Positions 7,047-8,348 of a DNA stretch of 8,348 nt are shown piece after piece. Both the position numbers and the translations under genes were made by a program. The notes under the pieces were generated by a model, which had not been told where the DNA came from, ran no database searches, and saw only the letters and a program-made list of their open reading frames with translations. Within the stretch, counting starts at the first letter, position 1, and each line of letters opens with the position of its first letter. This DNA comes from JAKFWF01 sp031401535 (GTDB lineage: Bacteria > Pseudomonadota > Alphaproteobacteria > Rhizobiales > Hyphomicrobiaceae): positions 1 to 8,348 of the forward strand of contig JANNRP010000552.1 in assembly GCA_031401535.1 (NCBI GenBank), in the 5' to 3' direction.

Positions 7047-7266
7047 CCTGCATGATGCCCCGCGATGGTATGGTTATATGATTTATACAGAAAGTGGACT
7101 CATGAGAATAGCAGCACTCAAGAGGTTATCTTGTATTGATTAATATCGCATCCTTTGTTTTGCGATAAGCCAACACCTCAAAAATAATTTTCAACCTTAC
7201 TTGCACTTATTGGTTGTGTTTGTGATTATGTTAATCGTAACTGCACCACCAAAAAGGTAAATAACC
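7047..7266. promoter_or_regulatory. AT-rich spacer upstream of the unknown gene
   Basis: These 220 bp are clearly more AT-rich than everything to the left and should contain the promoter for the gene at 7267. A possible -35-like TTGCAC (7201-7206) and -10-like TATGTT (7227-7232) are spaced 20 nt apart, longer than ideal. GTTA-ATCG-TAAC (7230-7241) is a small dyad at the same place. No gene is supported here. Confidence 0.3.
7144..7167. repeat. Perfect 7-bp inverted repeat (possible operator or hairpin)
   Basis: TATCGCA (7144-7150) and TGCGATA (7161-7167) are exact reverse complements with a 10-nt spacer. No T-run follows on either strand, so a terminator is unlikely. It lies about 100 bp before the unknown gene. 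Confidence 0.4.
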
Positions 7267-7548
7267 ATGAATAATCCCACATCACGCATTCAAACAACGA
7301 AACTTGAGCAGGTTTATACGGTCCAGTTAATAGATCGCCTATTAGCTGATCTCGAGCAATACCCGAAACCATCGATTGAGCGGATCGATCGCGTCGCACT
7401 GATCAAGAATCTGATTGAATATCAACACGCGCTCCGCGGCGAGGAGATGGCAGCGCGCCGGGAATTGTTTCTGGAATTGCGGCCCCGGTCGGCACCGATT
7501 GATGTGCGCCGGGAGCCGACGCTTGATGAGCTGCAAGCGATTGACTGA
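7267..7548 (+). CDS. Unknown 93-residue protein
   Basis: I do not recognise this protein. It starts MNNPTSRIQTTKLEQVY and is mostly charged and probably helical (LIDRLLADLEQYPKPSIERIDRVALIKNLIEYQHALRGEEMAARRELF, about residues 20-69), then Pro/Arg-rich, ending LDELQAID. There is no signal peptide, membrane segment or Cys. The start is set by a stop codon in frame just upstream (7258-7260) and a short AAGG 9-10 nt before the ATG. The reading frame does not end cleanly: after the TGA at 7546-7548 the same frame stays open for another 75 codons with GC-rich third positions. The annotated protein may therefore be the front part of an interrupted gene. It lies on the same strand as the DUF2779 gene downstream. 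Confidence 0.55.
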   Translation: MNNPTSRIQTTKLEQVYTVQLIDRLLADLEQYPKPSIERIDRVALIKNLIEYQHALRGEEMAARRELFLELRPRSAPIDVRREPTLDELQAID

Positions 7549-7776
7549 GACAACCTCGATTGCGTGCCGTCGGACAAACACAGCGATGTCGTCCGCACCG
7601 TCCGCCGTCGGCAACAGCTGCTGCAGCACCTTGCCGGTCGTGGCAATCTCAAAGACATGTTCGCGTTGACCGCAAAACACCGCAGCAAAGGTCGTTCACG
7701 ACTTGAACTTTGGCCTACAGAGACTGGTCGCACCCAACTACCGCCAACACTGCAGCTGACCAGCAAGGCCGCCTGA
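7549..7776 (+). pseudogene. In-frame continuation of the 7267 gene after a TGA
   Basis: The frame of the preceding gene continues as DNLDCVPSDKHSDVVRTVRRRQQLLQHLAG... through to TGA 7776. It is Arg/Gln-rich and likely helical, with strong G/C preference in the third codon position for roughly the first 45 codons, which argues for real coding history. A separate start at GTG 7564 is possible but has no ribosome binding site. The simplest reading is a former protein of about 169 codons broken by one nonsense codon. A sequencing error or an independent small gene is also possible. Confidence 0.4.
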
Positions 7777-7905
7777 GCCGTCGGCTTCGACCATTGGGCA
7801 ACGCGTCAGCAAGCTGCTGCTCGCCGAAGCGTCGCCCAATCGTGGCCAGCTCAGATCGGCCGTTGGAAATCAAACATCACATCAATCGCGAAGGGATACC
7901 GCGGT

Positions 7906-8348
7906 ATGACTCTAACCAAAACAGACTATCTGATCTGGCGCGACTGTCGCCACAATGCGTGGGTCAAAGTTCATTGGCCTGAGATCTATGGCGCCAAGCC
8001 GCTTTCGGCGTTCGACCAGACAATTATTCAGGCTGGAAATGACGTGGATACGCTGGCGCGCAATCTTTTCCCCGGCGGCGTGGAGATTGCCCGTGACGGC
8101 TTTGCGGAAACGCGCGCTCATATTTCCAAGCGCACGCCGGTGCTCTATCAGCCGGTGTTTGCCACCGATGTGCTGACCACGGCCTGCGACATCCTGGTGT
8201 GGACCGACAGCGCCTATGATCTCTACGAGGTCAAGGCCTCGACCAATGGCCAGGACCGAGCCGCCAAGAACGACCATTATGCCCATGACCTCGGCTTCCA
8301 GGCTCACCTCCTGGGGCAACTGAACGTCCCTATTGGCCGACTGTTTCT
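7906..8348 (+). CDS. DUF2779-type protein with PD-(D/E)XK nuclease-like core, N-terminal part (runs off right edge)
   Basis: 147 codons are visible, beginning MTLTKTDYLIWRDCRHNAWV. The opening 'L.K.DYL.WR.C..NAW', the GNDVDTLARNLFPGG segment (44-58), TPVLYQPVF (77-85) and CDILVW (94-99) followed by YDLYEVKAST (104-113) fit the N-terminal region of DUF2779 proteins. Their core resembles the RecB/Cas4 type of PD-(D/E)XK nuclease. The catalytic set is visible: Asp95, then Glu108-Val-Lys110, then a downstream Y..D...Q motif (Tyr125, Asp128, Gln132). Cys14 is in the position used in Cas4-like enzymes for an iron-sulphur cluster; a cluster here is speculation. The ribosome binding site AAGGGA, 9 nt upstream, supports ATG 7906. 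The biological role of the family is not known to me. The C-terminal part is missing because of the window edge. Confidence 0.75.
   Translation, partial: MTLTKTDYLIWRDCRHNAWVKVHWPEIYGAKPLSAFDQTIIQAGNDVDTLARNLFPGGVEIARDGFAETRAHISKRTPVLYQPVFATDVLTTACDILVWTDSAYDLYEVKASTNGQDRAAKNDHYAHDLGFQAHLLGQLNVPIGRLF

Noticed and set aside
7912..8319. 135-codon minus-strand frame
   Set aside because: It is antisense to the DUF2779-type gene, which shows conserved motifs and a good ribosome binding site.
1..8348. CRISPR array, tRNA or rRNA
   Set aside because: No regularly spaced repeats and no cloverleaf or rRNA-like sequence were seen on either strand.

Overview
The window reads as a metal-resistance segment of an alphaproteobacterial genome or plasmid, set between fragments of mobile DNA. 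The alphaproteobacterial placement is an inference. It rests on the moderately GC-rich coding sequence, the style of the CusA/CusB proteins, and the IS1595 and IS21 types of insertion sequence. No rRNA, tRNA or housekeeping gene is present to fix a taxon.

Layout. (i) 1-317, minus strand: the 5' end of an IS1595-family transposase, cut off by the window edge. (ii) 328-864, minus strand: a small membrane-anchored c-type cytochrome. (iii) 865-1017: a divergent intergenic region with several inverted repeats. (iv) 1018-6462, plus strand: a likely operon made of a secreted Cys-rich small protein, a FixH/YtkA-like periplasmic protein, the periplasmic adaptor CusB and the inner-membrane RND pump CusA. 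The last three are tightly packed, with a 10-nt gap and then a 4-nt overlap. (v) 6463-7046: about 0.6 kb of degraded DNA, including an istB (IS21 ATPase) remnant on the minus strand. (vi) 7047-7266: AT-rich spacer. (vii) 7267-7776: a small unknown protein whose reading frame continues for 75 codons beyond a single in-frame TGA. (viii) 7906-8348: the N-terminal part of a DUF2779-type protein with a PD-(D/E)XK nuclease-like core, cut off by the right edge.

How the genes work together. CusA carries the TM4 signature of Cu(I)/Ag(I) exporters and the three-methionine periplasmic binding site. CusB should bridge it to an outer-membrane channel, which is not in the window. The FixH-like and Cys-rich secreted proteins sit in front of the pump and probably act in the periplasm on the same metal, but this is inferred from context only. 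The divergent cytochrome c may be co-regulated from the shared intergenic region.

The pump operon itself is a known type. The less explained parts are the Cys-rich leader protein and its palindrome-rich upstream region, the Cys-free tandem metal-binding-domain repeats at the CusB N-terminus, and the interrupted unknown gene next to the DUF2779 nuclease-like gene.
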